64,000 nucleotides of DNA from contig NZ_JADFTZ010000005.1 of assembly GCF_015223105.1 (NCBI RefSeq), positions 1 through 64,000 of the forward strand, given 5' to 3'. Made by a program: the position numbers and the translations under genes. Each line of letters begins with the position of its first letter. The stretch's first letter is position 1. Below are positions 26,201 to 35,507 of the stretch, in pieces. The DNA is from Flavobacterium proteolyticum (GTDB lineage Bacteria > Bacteroidota > Bacteroidia > Flavobacteriales > Flavobacteriaceae). The notes beneath the pieces were generated by a model. It searched no databases, was not told the origin of the DNA, and saw nothing but the letters and a program-made list of their open reading frames with translations.

Positions 26201-26995
26201 ATGCAATTTACAGACCAATTAGGAACCCAACACACTTTCGAAAAAACACCTTTGCGAATCGTTTCGTTAGTGCCTTCGCAAACCGAATTGCTATACGATT
26301 TAGGTTTGGAAGATAACATTGTTGGAATCACTAAATTCTGTGTGCATCCTGTTCATTTTAAAGCAACTAAGACGATTGTTGGTGGAACGAAAACCATCAA
26401 ATTTGATAAAATAAAAGCACTTCAACCCGATATTATCATTTGTAATAAAGAGGAAAATACGAAAGAAATCGTAGAAGAATTATCTCAAATTTGTCCGGTT
26501 TGGGTTACGGATATTCTCACAATTGAAGATAATTTACAAATGATTCACGATTTCGGTCAACTTTTCAATAAACGTACAGAAGCTCGAAAATGGATAGACA
26601 AAATCAATTTTGCGTATCAAGATTTTCAGCAATTTATCAAGGATAAACCCATAAAGAAAGCGGCTTATTTTATTTGGGCCAATCCTCACATGGTAGCGGG
26701 AAATCATACTTTTATCAACGAATTATTGAAATTGAATCATTTCGAGAATATTTACGAAGTAAAAGAAGGCCGTTATCCTGAAGTCGAGTTAAAGAAAATC
26801 CGCTTAGAAGGCGATCCTGATTATGTGTTTTTGTCATCCGAACCGTTTCCGTTTAAAGACGAACATGCGTTTGAAATTGGACGATTTACCCATCATGCAA
26901 AAACGGTTTTTGTGGATGGCGAAATGTTTTCTTGGTACGGCAGCCGTTTGTTGAAAGCCTTTGATTACTTCAAATTATTACATTCCAAAATTTAG
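26201..26995 (+). CDS. BtuF-like substrate-binding protein without signal peptide
   Basis: The 264-residue product is a class III (helical backbone) binding protein of the BtuF/cobalamin type: RIVSLVPSQTELLYDLGLED at the N-terminal lobe, GGTKTIKFDKIKALQPDIII, and GNHTFINELLKL in the C lobe. Such proteins normally deliver B12 or ferric chelates to an ABC importer and are secreted or lipidated. Here the ATG at 26201 (after a TTG in frame) opens straight into the fold, with no signal peptide or lipobox. No permease or ATPase genes are adjacent. B12-dependent IcmF lies 2.7 kb downstream. Confidence 0.82.
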   Translation: MQFTDQLGTQHTFEKTPLRIVSLVPSQTELLYDLGLEDNIVGITKFCVHPVHFKATKTIVGGTKTIKFDKIKALQPDIIICNKEENTKEIVEELSQICPVWVTDILTIEDNLQMIHDFGQLFNKRTEARKWIDKINFAYQDFQQFIKDKPIKKAAYFIWANPHMVAGNHTFINELLKLNHFENIYEVKEGRYPEVELKKIRLEGDPDYVFLSSEPFPFKDEHAFEIGRFTHHAKTVFVDGEMFSWYGSRLLKAFDYFKLLHSKI

Positions 26996-27029
26996 AATTT
27001 GTTCAACAATGTAGTTGTTTTAAAAACAG

Positions 27030-27037
27030 TACATTTG
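27030..27037 (+). promoter_or_regulatory. -7 promoter box of the alpha/beta hydrolase gene
   Basis: TACATTTG fits TAnnTTTG and ends only 7 bases before the proposed TTG start, which would place the transcription start at or next to the codon. Confidence 0.4.
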
Positions 27038-27044
27038 ACAAAAA

Positions 27045-27839
27045 TTGAAACATTTGATTTCCTACACAATTTATAAAAACGAAACCAGTACCGAGTGGGT
27101 GACTTTTGTTCATGGAGCAGGAGGAAGTTCGTCTATTTGGTTCAAGCAAATTCGTGATTTTCAGAAGCATTTTAATGTTTTGTTATTGGATTTGCGAGGT
27201 CATGGGAATTCAAAAGTCCAATTAAAATCGGCACTCAAACAGAAATATACCTTTAAAGCCATTGCGGAAGATATTGTTGAGGTAATTGATTTTTTAAAGA
27301 TTGAAAGCTCTCATTTTGTTGGGATTTCTTTAGGTTCCATAGTCATTCGTCAATTAGCAGAAATGCATCCCGAACGTGTGAAAAGCATGATTTTAGGTGG
27401 TGCAATTTTAAAAATGAATTTCCGTTCGCAAGTCTTAATGCGATTGGGAAATACGTTTAAATATGTGTTGCCGTATTTGGTTTTGTATAAGTTTTTTGCT
27501 TTTGTGATTATGCCAAAAAAGAACCACAAACAATCGCGTTTACTTTTTATCAACGAAGCAAAGAAATTGTATCAAAAAGAATTCATCAAATGGTTCAAAC
27601 TTACCGCAGAAATTAACCCAGTTTTACGCTGGTTCCGTCAAAAAGAATTGAATATTCCCACATTGTACGTCATGGGTGAAGAAGATTATATGTTTTTACC
27701 TTCGGTAAAGCAAGTGGTTGCCAATCATGTAAAAACCGCCGAACTTTTCACCATACAAAACTGCGGTCACGTAGTAAATGTGGAACAACCTTTGATTTTT
27801 AATGAAGCGGTGATTGGGTATTTGAAGAAAAGGTTTTGA
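27045..27839 (+). CDS. alpha/beta hydrolase
   Basis: The 264-residue protein has the alpha/beta-hydrolase oxyanion segment FVHGAGGSSSIWF (about 23-35), LLDLRGHG (about 48-55), a nucleophile elbow GISLGS (about 92-97) and a C-terminal catalytic His in NCGHVVNVEQP (about 243). Substrate is unknown; esterase, lactonase or dehalogenase-like activity is possible. There is no ATG near the N terminus; a TTG at 27045 fits the start of the fold. The leader would be extremely short. Confidence 0.85.
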   Translation: MKHLISYTIYKNETSTEWVTFVHGAGGSSSIWFKQIRDFQKHFNVLLLDLRGHGNSKVQLKSALKQKYTFKAIAEDIVEVIDFLKIESSHFVGISLGSIVIRQLAEMHPERVKSMILGGAILKMNFRSQVLMRLGNTFKYVLPYLVLYKFFAFVIMPKKNHKQSRLLFINEAKKLYQKEFIKWFKLTAEINPVLRWFRQKELNIPTLYVMGEEDYMFLPSVKQVVANHVKTAELFTIQNCGHVVNVEQPLIFNEAVIGYLKKRF

Positions 27840-27905
27840 TGTTTTTTATTTTAATTACAATTATAATTTTTATAAAAAAAGCATATTTTTTTCTTAAATA
27901 CTATT

Positions 27906-28541
27906 TTACCATTGCTTTTTTCTCATATTTATTTTTTTTAATTCAAATTCACGAAAAGTCAAATTTCCAAGCGGGATTTTTACTTTGTTTTTTTTGATTA
28001 TAATTTTTTCGTCAGTCAAATAAGGAGAATCAAAATCTCTAATAACTATCTCTATGTCATTAAATTTTGGATTGTCAATTATGATAGAATCTTTTATTCC
28101 TAAAAAACTATAAGTTACAAAGCGAGGCTGAGTTTTTTCAAAAATAACTATCCCATTTTCGTCTGTTTCTTTTCCATTATTTCCATTAATACTTACGTAC
28201 ATTCCTTCAAAAGGAAAATCTATGTCACGAATTTTAATATGTATTTTATCTGAATTTTCTTTTAAAATTTTGCCATTGTAATATGTTTTTGGATTTTTTG
28301 GTTGATCATAAGTGTTTAATTTAATTACACTATCATTTAATTTTTCCCAATTACCTTTTTTAATATGGCCCCCACCAACATCATAAAAAACAAAGTACTC
28401 AAAAGTTTGGTTTTTATTTAGTAAAAGTTGGGTACAAGCTAAATATCTTTTTTCACATTTACCATATAAACCAGAAAAATCTTTAACAGAAGTACAGGAA
28501 TTGTTAAGTATGATTATTATAAATATTATTAGTTTTTTCAT
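27906..28541 (-). CDS. hypothetical lipoprotein
   Basis: The ATG at 28541 (MKKLIIFIIIILNNSC) gives a type II signal peptide with Cys 16; an earlier in-frame ATG adds five residues. The middle has beta-strand segments (YFVFYDVGGGHIKKGNWEKL) reminiscent of lipocalin-like or DUF-type lipoproteins, and the second half resembles a carboxypeptidase-regulatory-like beta sandwich (FEGMYVSINGNNGKETDENG). The coding sequence is very AT-rich. No catalytic motif is visible. It is a single gene facing leftward. Confidence 0.7.
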   Translation of the reverse strand: MKKLIIFIIIILNNSCTSVKDFSGLYGKCEKRYLACTQLLLNKNQTFEYFVFYDVGGGHIKKGNWEKLNDSVIKLNTYDQPKNPKTYYNGKILKENSDKIHIKIRDIDFPFEGMYVSINGNNGKETDENGIVIFEKTQPRFVTYSFLGIKDSIIIDNPKFNDIEIVIRDFDSPYLTDEKIIIKKNKVKIPLGNLTFREFELKKINMRKKQW

Positions 28542-28656
28542 TTTTTTATATGTCAATTTGGAATATTTAGATTAAATCAATTAGATGTAAATTATTTGAC
28601 TTCTTTTACCAAATATAAAAAAATATTTACAAAACGTACCTTACAAAAACAAAAAA

Positions 28657-28684
28657 ACTCCGATTTGCATCGGAGTGATTTTTT
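28657..28684. terminator. Bidirectional-looking hairpin
   Basis: ACTCCGAT and ATCGGAGT form a perfect stem with a TTGC loop, and A- and T-runs flank it. On the minus strand it could end the DUF4197 gene, 165 bases away. The remaining sequence at 28685-28841 shows no gene or clear signal. Confidence 0.7.
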
Positions 28685-28841
28685 CTAAACTAACCCTAAC
28701 TAAATGAGAAACTTTCTCTTATTACGTTGCAAATATCTTACCTTTTTTTGAAATGTAATGTTAAGGTTATGTTATTCTTATGTTATTGATTACTAAATTT
28801 TTACGAAAACGTTTTTTCTGTAAAAAATGAATTACAAAACA

Positions 28842-29552
28842 CTATTTTTTGTCTTGTAAAGCAAATACTCTTTTTAATAAATCGGAACTTCTTGCTGTTA
28901 AATTTGTACGAATTTCCTTCTCCTCAACGGCAATCATTTTGAAAACACCTTCCATCGCTTTGTTGGTTGTATAATCCGTTAAATCTGGATTCACTTTGGT
29001 TACTAATGGAATAGCATTGTATTTCGTAATAATGTTCGTCCAGACTTTATCAGCACCTACTTTCGCAAACGAATTTTTAATCACAGGATTAAATTTCGCA
29101 TACAAAGCAGTAGAAGTTGTGTTTTGTAAATAAGTTGTTGCCGAACTTTCATTACCCATTAAAATGTTTTTGGCATCGTTAAAAGTCATTTGTTTTACTG
29201 CATCGACAAAAATAGGAGTCGCTTCTTTTACGGCATCTTCAGCAGCGCGATTCAATACTTTTAAACCTTCATCTGCTAATTTACTCATTCCAATTTGACG
29301 TAACTTTTTATCTACTACTTGTAATTCTTGTGGTAATAAAATTTTAACGGCTTCATTTTTAAAAAAGCCATCTGTTGCAGTTAATTTTGAAACTTGTTTG
29401 GTAATTCCATTATTTAAAGCTTCTTTTAGTCCGTTTCCTATTTCCGCCTGACTCAAAACTCCTGTGCCTTGTGGTAATTGATCTAAAACTTGTTGCATTT
29501 CGGCACATCCAACTAAACTAAAAACAAATAAACTTAATACGATTTTTTTCAT
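28842..29552 (-). CDS. DUF4197 lipoprotein
   Basis: The 236-residue product has a lipoprotein signal (MKKIVLSLFVFSLVGC) and matches DUF4197 as I recall it: an all-helical secreted domain with segments such as GLKEALNNGI, FKNEAVKILLPQEL and MTFNDAKNILMGNESSATTY. Members occur widely in Bacteroidota and Proteobacteria without a known function. It is monocistronic and divergent from icmF, sharing a 127-base promoter region. Confidence 0.85.
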   Translation of the reverse strand: MKKIVLSLFVFSLVGCAEMQQVLDQLPQGTGVLSQAEIGNGLKEALNNGITKQVSKLTATDGFFKNEAVKILLPQELQVVDKKLRQIGMSKLADEGLKVLNRAAEDAVKEATPIFVDAVKQMTFNDAKNILMGNESSATTYLQNTTSTALYAKFNPVIKNSFAKVGADKVWTNIITKYNAIPLVTKVNPDLTDYTTNKAMEGVFKMIAVEEKEIRTNLTARSSDLLKRVFALQDKK

Positions 29553-29679
29553 GATAAATATTTTGTCAACTAATAGACAAAGATAGTGCCAATTTTTATC
29601 ACAATTAATTCAAAATTTTGAATGAAATAAAATTATTAAATTCGTAAATTGCACCCTTTAAAACGAACAAAAATTACAT

Positions 29680-32600
29680 ATGGAACTACAAACTCCTTAT
29701 ATTCCTAAAAATAAAGTAAGAATTGTGACCGCAGCGTCACTTTTTGATGGACACGATGCAGCCATTAATATCATGCGTAGAATTATTCAAGCTACGGGTG
29801 TTGAGGTTATTCACCTTGGACATGATAGAAGTGTGGAAGAAGTAGTAAATACTGCAATTCAAGAAGATGCTAATGCTATTGCCATGACGTCTTACCAAGG
29901 AGGTCATAACGAATATTTCAAATACATGTACGATTTGCTAAAAGAAAAAGGAGCAGGTCATATCAAAATATTTGGTGGCGGTGGAGGTGTAATTCTTCCT
30001 TCTGAAATAGAGGAATTACATGCTTACGGAATAACTAAAATTTATTCTCCAGATGATGGTCGTGCCATGGGATTACAAGGTATGATTAACGACTTGGTTC
30101 AAAAAGCCGATTTCCCAGTGGGAGATGTGTTAAACGGAGAAGCCGATCATTTAGAAGAGAAAAACCCGAGAGCGATTGCTCGTGTGATTTCTGCTGCTGA
30201 AAATTTCCCTGAAATTGCTAAAGAAACGTTGGATAAAATTCACACAGCAAACGAAACTTCTAAAATCCCAGTTTTAGGAATCACCGGAACTGGTGGTGCT
30301 GGAAAATCATCTTTAGTAGACGAATTGGTTAGAAGATTTTTAATCGATTTCCCAGAAAAAACAATCGGATTAATTTCGGTTGACCCATCAAAACGTAAAA
30401 CAGGCGGTGCTTTGTTGGGTGATAGAATTCGTATGAATGCGATTAACAATTCGCGCGTTTACATGCGTTCGTTGGCTACACGTCAATCTAATTTGGCTTT
30501 ATCAAAATATGTGGCTGAAGCGATTGAAGTATTGAAAGCAGCTAAATATGATTTAATCATTTTAGAAACTTCAGGAATTGGACAATCAGATACTGAAATC
30601 CTTGACCATTCAGACGTTTCTTTATATGTAATGACGCCAGAATTCGGTGCAGCAACGCAATTAGAAAAAATCGACATGTTAGATTTTGCGGATTTAGTAG
30701 CATTAAATAAATTCGATAAACGTGGGGCGCTTGATGCGATTCGTGATGTGAAAAAACAATACCAACGCAATCACAATCTTTGGGATGTAGATACGGATAA
30801 AATGCCAATTTTCGGAACGATTGCATCACAATTCAACGATCCTGGAATGAATACACTTTACAAATCTATAATGGATAAGATTGTAGAGAAAACAGGAGCG
30901 GATTTAAAGTCGACTTTTGAAATTACGCGTGAAATGAGTGAGAAAATCTTCGTAATTCCTCCTCATAGAACTCGTTATTTATCTGAAATTGCGGAAAACA
31001 ACAGAAAATACGACGAAACTGCTTTAACACAAGTAGAAGTAGCTCAAAAGTTATACGGAATTTTCAAAACCATTGAATCAGTTAACGGAAATTTACCTCA
31101 AATTGATAAAGCTGGAATTATTGAAAGTTCTTTAAAAATAAATGATAGCAACAAAGATTTCTTAGGTCTATTATTGAAAGAATTCGACCGAGTAAAAATG
31201 AATTTAGACCCATACAATTGGGAAATTTTATTGACTTGGGAAGAAAAAGTAAACAAATACAAAAATCCAGTCTATTCGTTTAAAGTTCGTGATAAAGAAA
31301 TTAAGATTGAAACGCATACCGAATCTTTATCGCATTCACAAATTCCAAAAGTAGCGTTACCAAAATACCAAGCTTGGGGTGATATCTTAAAATGGAATTT
31401 ACAAGAAAACGTGCCTGGAGAATTCCCATTTGCATCAGGATTATATCCATTCAAACGTGAAGGGGAAGACCCAACGCGTATGTTTGCAGGAGAAGGAGGT
31501 CCAGAAAGAACAAATCGTCGTTTCCATTATGTTTCTTTGGGAATGCCGGCAAAACGTTTATCTACAGCATTCGACTCGGTAACCTTATACGGAAATGACC
31601 CAGACCACAGACCCGATATTTATGGTAAAATTGGAAATGCGGGAGTTTCAATTTGTTGTTTAGACGATGCTAAAAAGTTATACTCAGGTTTCGATTTGAG
31701 TCACCCAGCGACTTCAGTTTCTATGACAATTAATGGTCCAGCACCAATGTTGTTAGGATTCTTTATGAACGCGGCTATTGATCAAAACTGTGAAAAATAC
31801 ATCAAAGAAAACGGTTTAGAAGCAGAGGTTGAGAAAAAGAAAAAAGAACTTTACGACGATAAAGGCTTAGAAAGATCAAGATACAACGGAGAATTACCAG
31901 AAGGAAACGATGGTTTAGGATTGTTGTTATTAGGTGTAACAGGAGACCAAGTGTTACCAGCGGATGTTTACCAAGATATCAAAGTGAAAACGTTAGCACA
32001 AGTTCGTGGTACGGTTCAAGCGGATATTTTAAAAGAAGATCAAGCGCAAAATACTTGTATTTTCTCTACGGAATTCGCTTTGCGTTTAATGGGAGACGTT
32101 CAAGAATATTTCATCAAACAAAATGTTCGTAATTTCTATTCGGTTTCGATTTCAGGTTATCACATAGCTGAAGCTGGAGCGAATCCAATCACGCAATTAG
32201 CTTTTACATTAGCTAATGGTTTCACTTACGTGGAATATTATTTAAGTAGAGGAATGAACATCAACGACTTCGGTCCAAATTTATCGTTCTTCTTCTCAAA
32301 CGGAATTGACCCTGAATATGCAGTAATTGGTCGTGTGGCACGTAAGATTTGGGCGAAAGCCATGAAAAACAAATACGGAGCTAACGAAAGAGCGCAGATG
32401 TTGAAATATCACATTCAAACCTCTGGACGTTCGTTACACGCACAAGAGATTGATTTCAATGATATTCGTACGACTTTACAAGCGTTGTATGCGATTTACG
32501 ACAACTGTAACTCGTTACACACGAATGCCTACGATGAAGCGATTACAACTCCAACAGAAGAATCAGTGCGTAGAGCAATGGCGATTCAGTTGATTATCAA

Positions 32601-33105
32601 TAAAGAATTAGGATTAGCAAAAAACGAAAATCCAATTCAAGGTTCGTTCATCATCGAAGAATTAACCGATTTGGTGGAAGAAGCAGTTTTAGCTGAATTT
32701 GATAGAATCACTGAAAGAGGAGGCGTTCTTGGCGCTATGGAAACTATGTATCAAAGAAGTAAAATTCAAGAAGAATCGTTGTATTACGAAACTTTGAAAC
32801 ACACTGGAGAATTCCCAATCATTGGAGTAAATACCTTCTTGAGTTCAAAAGGTTCTCCGACAGTGATTCCAGCAGAAGTCATTCGTGCAACGGAAGAGGA
32901 GAAGCAATACCAAATCCAAACATTAGAGAATTTACATCAAGCAAAAGCGAAAGAAGTTGAAAATCAAATTTCAATTATTCAAGAAGCAGCAATTCAAAAC
33001 CATAATATTTTTGAAAAATTGATGGATGCGGCTAAGGTGTGTTCGTTAGGTCAAATCACCAGCGCATTATTTGAGGTGGGTGGACAGTACCGAAGAAATA
33101 TGTAA
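29680..33105 (+). CDS. icmF: fused B12-dependent isobutyryl-CoA-type mutase (IcmF)
   Basis: This 1141-residue protein carries three parts. The N-terminal B12-binding domain has [14 protein letters not shown] (about 18-32), TSYQGGH and FGGGGG. A MeaI/ArgK-type GTPase chaperone follows, with Walker [10 protein letters not shown] near 205-213. The C-terminal part is the acyl-CoA mutase barrel, with [19 protein letters not shown] (about 590) and [12 protein letters not shown] (about 823). The PFKREGEDP segment is typical of IcmF, not methylmalonyl-CoA mutase. IcmF interconverts isobutyryl-CoA and butyryl-CoA, and some members act on other branched substrates. The exact substrate is not settled by sequence alone. 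Confidence 0.92.
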   Translation: MELQTPYIPKNKVRIVTAASLFDGHDAAINIMRRIIQATGVEVIHLGHDRSVEEVVNTAIQEDANAIAMTSYQGGHNEYFKYMYDLLKEKGAGHIKIFGGGGGVILPSEIEELHAYGITKIYSPDDGRAMGLQGMINDLVQKADFPVGDVLNGEADHLEEKNPRAIARVISAAENFPEIAKETLDKIHTANETSKIPVLGITGTGGAGKSSLVDELVRRFLIDFPEKTIGLISVDPSKRKTGGALLGDRIRMNAINNSRVYMRSLATRQSNLALSKYVAEAIEVLKAAKYDLIILETSGIGQSDTEILDHSDVSLYVMTPEFGAATQLEKIDMLDFADLVALNKFDKRGALDAIRDVKKQYQRNHNLWDVDTDKMPIFGTIASQFNDPGMNTLYKSIMDKIVEKTGADLKSTFEITREMSEKIFVIPPHRTRYLSEIAENNRKYDETALTQVEVAQKLYGIFKTIESVNGNLPQIDKAGIIESSLKINDSNKDFLGLLLKEFDRVKMNLDPYNWEILLTWEEKVNKYKNPVYSFKVRDKEIKIETHTESLSHSQIPKVALPKYQAWGDILKWNLQENVPGEFPFASGLYPFKREGEDPTRMFAGEGGPERTNRRFHYVSLGMPAKRLSTAFDSVTLYGNDPDHRPDIYGKIGNAGVSICCLDDAKKLYSGFDLSHPATSVSMTINGPAPMLLGFFMNAAIDQNCEKYIKENGLEAEVEKKKKELYDDKGLERSRYNGELPEGNDGLGLLLLGVTGDQVLPADVYQDIKVKTLAQVRGTVQADILKEDQAQNTCIFSTEFALRLMGDVQEYFIKQNVRNFYSVSISGYHIAEAGANPITQLAFTLANGFTYVEYYLSRGMNINDFGPNLSFFFSNGIDPEYAVIGRVARKIWAKAMKNKYGANERAQMLKYHIQTSGRSLHAQEIDFNDIRTTLQALYAIYDNCNSLHTNAYDEAITTPTEESVRRAMAIQLIINKELGLAKNENPIQGSFIIEELTDLVEEAVLAEFDRITERGGVLGAMETMYQRSKIQEESLYYETLKHTGEFPIIGVNTFLSSKGSPTVIPAEVIRATEEEKQYQIQTLENLHQAKAKEVENQISIIQEAAIQNHNIFEKLMDAAKVCSLGQITSALFEVGGQYRRNM

Positions 33106-33128
33106 AATTTCAAAATATTTTAAATCTA

Positions 33129-33156
33129 AAACCTTCCTTTTTTGGAAGGTTTTTTT
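33129..33156 (+). terminator. Terminator of icmF
   Basis: AAACCTTCC and GGAAGGTTT pair across a T-rich loop, and a T-run follows. Confidence 0.85.
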
Positions 33157-33167
33157 ATTTTTGAAAC

Positions 33168-33644
33168 ATGAAACCAATAATTAAAACCTTTCCAACTACA
33201 AAATTCATCGGAATGAATAGTCAATTTTCGTATTCAGATTATCGAATAGGAGAATTGTGGGGAAAATTTATGCCTAGAAGAAATGAAATTCGAAATGCGA
33301 TAGGCAAAGATTTATTTAACATTCAAATCAATCCTGAAAATTTTGATTTCAATCCACAAACCGAATTTGTTAAATGGGCAGTGGTTCCGGTAACAGATTT
33401 TAATTTTATTCCTGATGGAATGCAATCTTTATTAGTGGAAGAAGGATTGTATGCTGTTTTTAATCACGTTGGTGATGCTGTAAAAGCAAGAGAAACTTTT
33501 GGTTATATTTTTGGTGTTTGGTTGCCTAATTCGGAATATGAATTAGATAATCGACCTCATTTTGAAATTTTGGGTGAGAAGTATAAAAATAATAGTCCAG
33601 ATTCTGAAGAGGAAATTTGGATTCCAATTAAGAAAAGAATTTAA
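33168..33644 (+). CDS. GyrI-like effector-binding domain protein
   Basis: The 158-residue protein is an isolated GyrI-like/AraC-effector-binding domain: LWGKFMPRRNEI, VKWAVVPVTDF, GLYAVFNHVGDAV, FGYIFGVWLPNSEYELDNRPHFE. Such stand-alone domains bind small molecules or act as hydrolases for xenobiotics. No DNA-binding domain is attached. Its stop TAA shares the four bases TTAA with the stop of the convergent YchJ-like gene. Confidence 0.85.
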   Translation: MKPIIKTFPTTKFIGMNSQFSYSDYRIGELWGKFMPRRNEIRNAIGKDLFNIQINPENFDFNPQTEFVKWAVVPVTDFNFIPDGMQSLLVEEGLYAVFNHVGDAVKARETFGYIFGVWLPNSEYELDNRPHFEILGEKYKNNSPDSEEEIWIPIKKRI

Positions 33645-34012
33645 TATTCTCCATCCACATAAAACCATTTTCCATTTTCAAATTTAAAAGTCGAGTGTTC
33701 GTAATGCACTTGAGCCTTTAAATTTTCGTCTAAATAATACGCTTTAAAAGTTACCGTGGTTTCAGTTGAAGCTAAAACTTCTAATTTTAACCATTTATTA
33801 GCTTTGCTCCAGGCTAAAATATCTCTTTTGTTGTGGTATTTTCTTTTAGAAATGTGCGTGGTATTTACCAAATAATCAGCAGCTCCTATTGCAAAAGCAC
33901 TATAACGAGAGCGCATTAATTTTTCTGCTGTTGGAGCATTCGTTATTCCTTTTATATAAGGTTCGCAGCAATCTTGAAAAGGAATGGAATTTCCGCAATA
34001 ACAATTCGACAT
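33641..34012 (-). CDS. YchJ family protein with SEC-C-like zinc motif
   Basis: The 123-residue protein begins MSNCYCGNSIPFQDCCEPYI, a C-x-C...CC zinc-binding cluster like SEC-C, followed by an NTF2-like domain (LMRSRYSAFAIGAADYLV ... ENGKWFYVDGEY). This matches the YchJ (UPF0225) family, of unknown function. A 46-residue basic protein gene lies 3 bases upstream and is probably cotranscribed. The stop overlaps that of the convergent GyrI-like gene. Confidence 0.85.
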   Translation of the reverse strand: MSNCYCGNSIPFQDCCEPYIKGITNAPTAEKLMRSRYSAFAIGAADYLVNTTHISKRKYHNKRDILAWSKANKWLKLEVLASTETTVTFKAYYLDENLKAQVHYEHSTFKFENGKWFYVDGEY

Positions 34013-34015
34013 AAA

Positions 34016-34156
34016 TTATTGTTTAGATTCGTTGAATTTTCTAGTAATCTCTTTCAATTTTTCAGCACGAGCATTCTTTTTTGCTTTTTCTTTTGCTTGC
34101 TCTTTATGTAATTTGTCGTTGTGTGCTTTAATATTTTTTGGATTATTTCTTCCCAT
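34016..34156 (-). CDS. small Lys-rich protein (46 residues)
   Basis: An ATG at 34156 opens a 46-codon frame encoding MGRNNPKNIKAHNDKLHKEQ followed by a run rich in Lys, Ala and Glu, ending NESKQ. It is strongly basic and probably helical, with no membrane segment. It ends 3 bases before the YchJ-like start codon, which suggests a shared transcript. I recall similar short basic ORFs annotated as hypothetical in Flavobacteriaceae but know no function. RNA or ribosome binding is only a guess. Confidence 0.55.
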   Translation of the reverse strand: MGRNNPKNIKAHNDKLHKEQAKEKAKKNARAEKLKEITRKFNESKQ

Positions 34157-34263
34157 TTTACAAGCTTTTTTGAAGTTTCAAAGATACAAAAATAAAGTGT
34201 GATAAATTTTTGGCACAACAATTGGTTATAATAAAATAGGAAATAATTTAAAACTTAAAGATT

Positions 34264-34782
34264 ATGAAGAAAATTACTTTATTGATAGCTTTTATCGGGA
34301 TGATAACACTTCAAAGTTGTACAGTTAATGAAGTTCAAGATAACGTGGATAACGATACTATAAGCGAGGTTTTTGAATACACAAATGTTGATTTAACATC
34401 TGGAAACGGATATTCAGCATTATTAACTTTTCCTCATGCTACTTATACATCTGATATGGTTTTGGTTTATCGTTTGGTAGGTTATGGTGCTGATGGAGAT
34501 GTTTGGAAATTATTACCAGAAACCTATTATTTTAACGATGGAACTCTAGATTTTGGATATAGAAATGATTTTACTCGATATGATGCACAAGTAAGTTTAT
34601 TTGGATATGATTTACTTGGATTACCCAATGGGAATAGATTAGATCAAGTGTTCAGAGTAGTAGTCATTCCAGCCTATGAGAATAACAAATCATCTTCTGG
34701 TAAATTTGACTTTGAAGATTATAATTCAGTAAAAGAACATTTTAATTTAGATTCTGCTAAAGTGACTAAAATTAAAATGTAA
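34264..34782 (+). CDS. hypothetical lipoprotein
   Basis: The 172-residue protein has a type II signal peptide MKKITLLIAFIGMITLQSC with lipobox LQSC, then an acidic linker (EVQDNVDNDTISEVFEY) and a compact beta-rich domain (ALLTFPHATYTSDMVLVYRL, TRYDAQVSLFGYDLL). The linker after Cys is acidic, as expected for surface export. No known catalytic motif. It is monocistronic and has its own terminator. Confidence 0.75.
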   Translation: MKKITLLIAFIGMITLQSCTVNEVQDNVDNDTISEVFEYTNVDLTSGNGYSALLTFPHATYTSDMVLVYRLVGYGADGDVWKLLPETYYFNDGTLDFGYRNDFTRYDAQVSLFGYDLLGLPNGNRLDQVFRVVVIPAYENNKSSSGKFDFEDYNSVKEHFNLDSAKVTKIKM

Positions 34783-34790
34783 ATAAACTA

Positions 34791-34823
34791 AAAAGAGCTA
34801 TCCATTCCGATAGCTCTTTTTTT
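34791..34823 (+). terminator. Terminator of the lipoprotein gene
   Basis: AAAAGAGCTA and TAGCTCTTTT pair across a 10-base loop, followed by T's. It also overlaps the end of the convergent DUF1543 gene. Confidence 0.82.
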
Positions 34824-35385
34824 ATACCGATATTTTATCCAACTTTAAATAACCAATATATTTTTCATCTTCTGAAATTACATTGATTTTTGTAATTTTC
34901 AAGCGATAGTGTGATTTGAATTTATCTGAAAGAATTTCTTCAATATTATGTATATCATCTACGTCGACCCCATATTTATCATCAATATGAGATTCTGCCC
35001 CTTTGAAACCACAATGTTTATAGAAAGTAGTTTGTTTGGCTTTCTTAATGGCTTCTGCTTTAGTTTTAGCAACAACTAATACTTTATAATGGTATTCTTC
35101 AAATTCTCCTTCTTTGTATCCACCCAAATTCAAAAAGAATAATTGTTCATCTTGTTCTAAATTTTCCTCTTTTGAAACTACTTCGATTGCAAATCCATCA
35201 ACAAAAGTAACTTTTTGCCATGCGTCAATATGAATTCTTCCTTTTGCTTCAGACCAAAAATCTTTCATATCAGGAACCAATTCTTTTAAACTACTTCCAA
35301 TACCAAAAAAGATATCGTGTTGTTCGGTAAAGCGCCCTTTTGGGGTGCAACCTAGCATAATCATGTATAAATTTAATGTTTTCAT
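34822..35385 (-). CDS. DUF1543 family protein
   Basis: The 187-residue product matches DUF1543: MIMLGCTPKGRFTEQHDIFFGI at the N terminus, FFLNLGGYKEGEFEEYHYKVLVV in the middle, and a duplicated-looking C half. It is cytoplasmic, with no known function. It is divergent from glutamine synthetase and both share a 122-base promoter region. Confidence 0.8.
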   Translation of the reverse strand: MKTLNLYMIMLGCTPKGRFTEQHDIFFGIGSSLKELVPDMKDFWSEAKGRIHIDAWQKVTFVDGFAIEVVSKEENLEQDEQLFFLNLGGYKEGEFEEYHYKVLVVAKTKAEAIKKAKQTTFYKHCGFKGAESHIDDKYGVDVDDIHNIEEILSDKFKSHYRLKITKINVISEDEKYIGYLKLDKISV

Positions 35386-35412
35386 AATGTAAAAGTAGTA
35401 AAAAATATTTTT

Positions 35413-35433
35413 ACCCCTAAAAAAATAGGGGGT
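35413..35433. promoter_or_regulatory. inverted repeat upstream of the glutamine synthetase promoter
   Basis: ACCCCTA and TAGGGGG are separated by 6 A-rich bases and sit directly upstream of the -33 box. The 12-mer TTTACCCCTAAA, which includes its left arm, is repeated at 39352-39363. A regulator-binding site is plausible but unproven. Confidence 0.4.
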
Positions 35434-35434
35434 A

Positions 35435-35467
35435 TTTGTAAAAATATTTAAAAAAGTTATATATTTG
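35435..35467 (+). promoter_or_regulatory. Promoter of glnN
   Basis: TTTG and TATATTTG are separated by 21 bases. The -7 box ends 40 bases before the ATG. Confidence 0.6.
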
Positions 35468-35507
35468 CATATCTTTTCAAGGGTATAACTTTAAACACAC
35501 ACAACTT

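Noticed and set aside
29680-33105. Methylmalonyl-CoA mutase
   Set aside because: The GTPase fused between the B12 domain and the barrel, and the PFKREGEDP segment, fit IcmF better.
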